Assembly (NCBI GenBank): GCA_937927195.1
Contig: CALBCY010000257.1
Location: forward strand, 1-43,241
Direction of reading: 5' to 3'
DNA length: 43,241 bases
From: an uncultured Chitinophagales bacterium
GTDB lineage: Bacteria; Bacteroidota; Bacteroidia; Chitinophagales; UBA2359
The notes under the pieces were generated by a model. It did not search any database. It saw only the letters and a list, made by a program, of their open reading frames with translations, and had not been told where the DNA came from. This document shows positions 43,119-43,241 of this stretch, one piece after another. Numbering within the stretch: the stretch's first letter is position 1; every line of letters starts with the position of its first letter. A program made the position numbers and the translations under genes.

Positions 43119-43241
43119 GGAAATGATAAATATTTCCACCAAGGCGCTACAGGAAATTTATATGTTATATGAATTGTCCATCACCATTGGTCAATCGCTG
43201 AATTTGAATGAAAATTGTGAGAAATTTATCAAAGCCATTCA
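43111..43241 (+). CDS. Probable sensor kinase, N-terminal fragment (cut by window end)
   Basis: The frame opens at the ATG at 43111 and runs off the window; 43 complete codons are visible. The sequence ALQEIYMLYELSITIGQSLN, followed by LNENCEKFIKAI, is the kind of helical lead-in found before PAS or GAF domains of sensor kinases. The start overlaps the FIST stop codon by 8 bp, as in other FIST-kinase pairs. The kinase itself is not visible, so the call rests on this short helix and the context. Confidence 0.55.
   Translation, partial: MNEEMINISTKALQEIYMLYELSITIGQSLNLNENCEKFIKAI

Overview
The window looks like a chromosomal segment of a member of the phylum Bacteroidota (Saprospiria- or Cytophagia-like is my guess, not proven). 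The reasons are the AT-rich sequence, weak or absent Shine-Dalgarno sites, FSSC-type lipoboxes, LytS/LytTR regulation, an ABC permease fused to an M1 peptidase, and a Wza/Wzc-type exopolysaccharide (EPS) cluster with many GT4 glycosyltransferases. No tRNA, rRNA, CRISPR array or complete insertion sequence was found.

Region by region: 1-991 holds a GIY-YIG mini-nuclease gene flanked by copies of a palindromic dispersed repeat. 992-2795 is a LytS/LytR two-component pair. It is divergent from an ABC exporter operon (3126-7594) whose permease carries a C-terminal zinc aminopeptidase; the gap between them holds repeated and inverted sites that look like LytTR operators. 7685-10078 carries a YiaAB-type membrane protein and a large unknown helical protein. 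10241-19679 is a nitrogen assimilation block: PII protein, ammonium channel, outer-membrane porin, and glutamate synthase large and small subunits. 20146-23269 holds small accessory genes (lipoprotein, DUF4269 protein, lysine-rich coiled-coil protein, methyltransferase) separated by strong hairpins and by copies of a MITE-like element that occurs four times in the window.

23550-39848 is an EPS cluster, all on the minus strand: four glycosyltransferases, flippase, Wzc-like tyrosine kinase/co-polymerase, Wza-like export lipoprotein, WecA/TagO-like initiating transferase, hexapeptide acyltransferase and a three-domain kinase/nucleotidyltransferase/thymidylate-kinase-like fusion. No Wzy polymerase was recognised. 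The cluster is unusual in three ways. The Wza-like protein has an intact response-regulator receiver domain fused in front of its lipoprotein signal. A neighbouring single-domain receiver ends in a C-terminal membrane anchor. A 1 kb intergenic stretch (34092-35130) consists of nine related hairpins whose stems show compensatory base changes.

Beyond the cluster, 40474-43241 (plus strand) encodes an NtrC-type sigma-54 activator whose receiver closely resembles the membrane-anchored one, then a FIST sensor protein and the start of a probable sensor kinase. My main hypothesis is a dedicated phospho-signalling circuit wired into EPS synthesis and export through three receiver domains, with the hairpin array acting at RNA (or single-stranded DNA) level inside the EPS operon.
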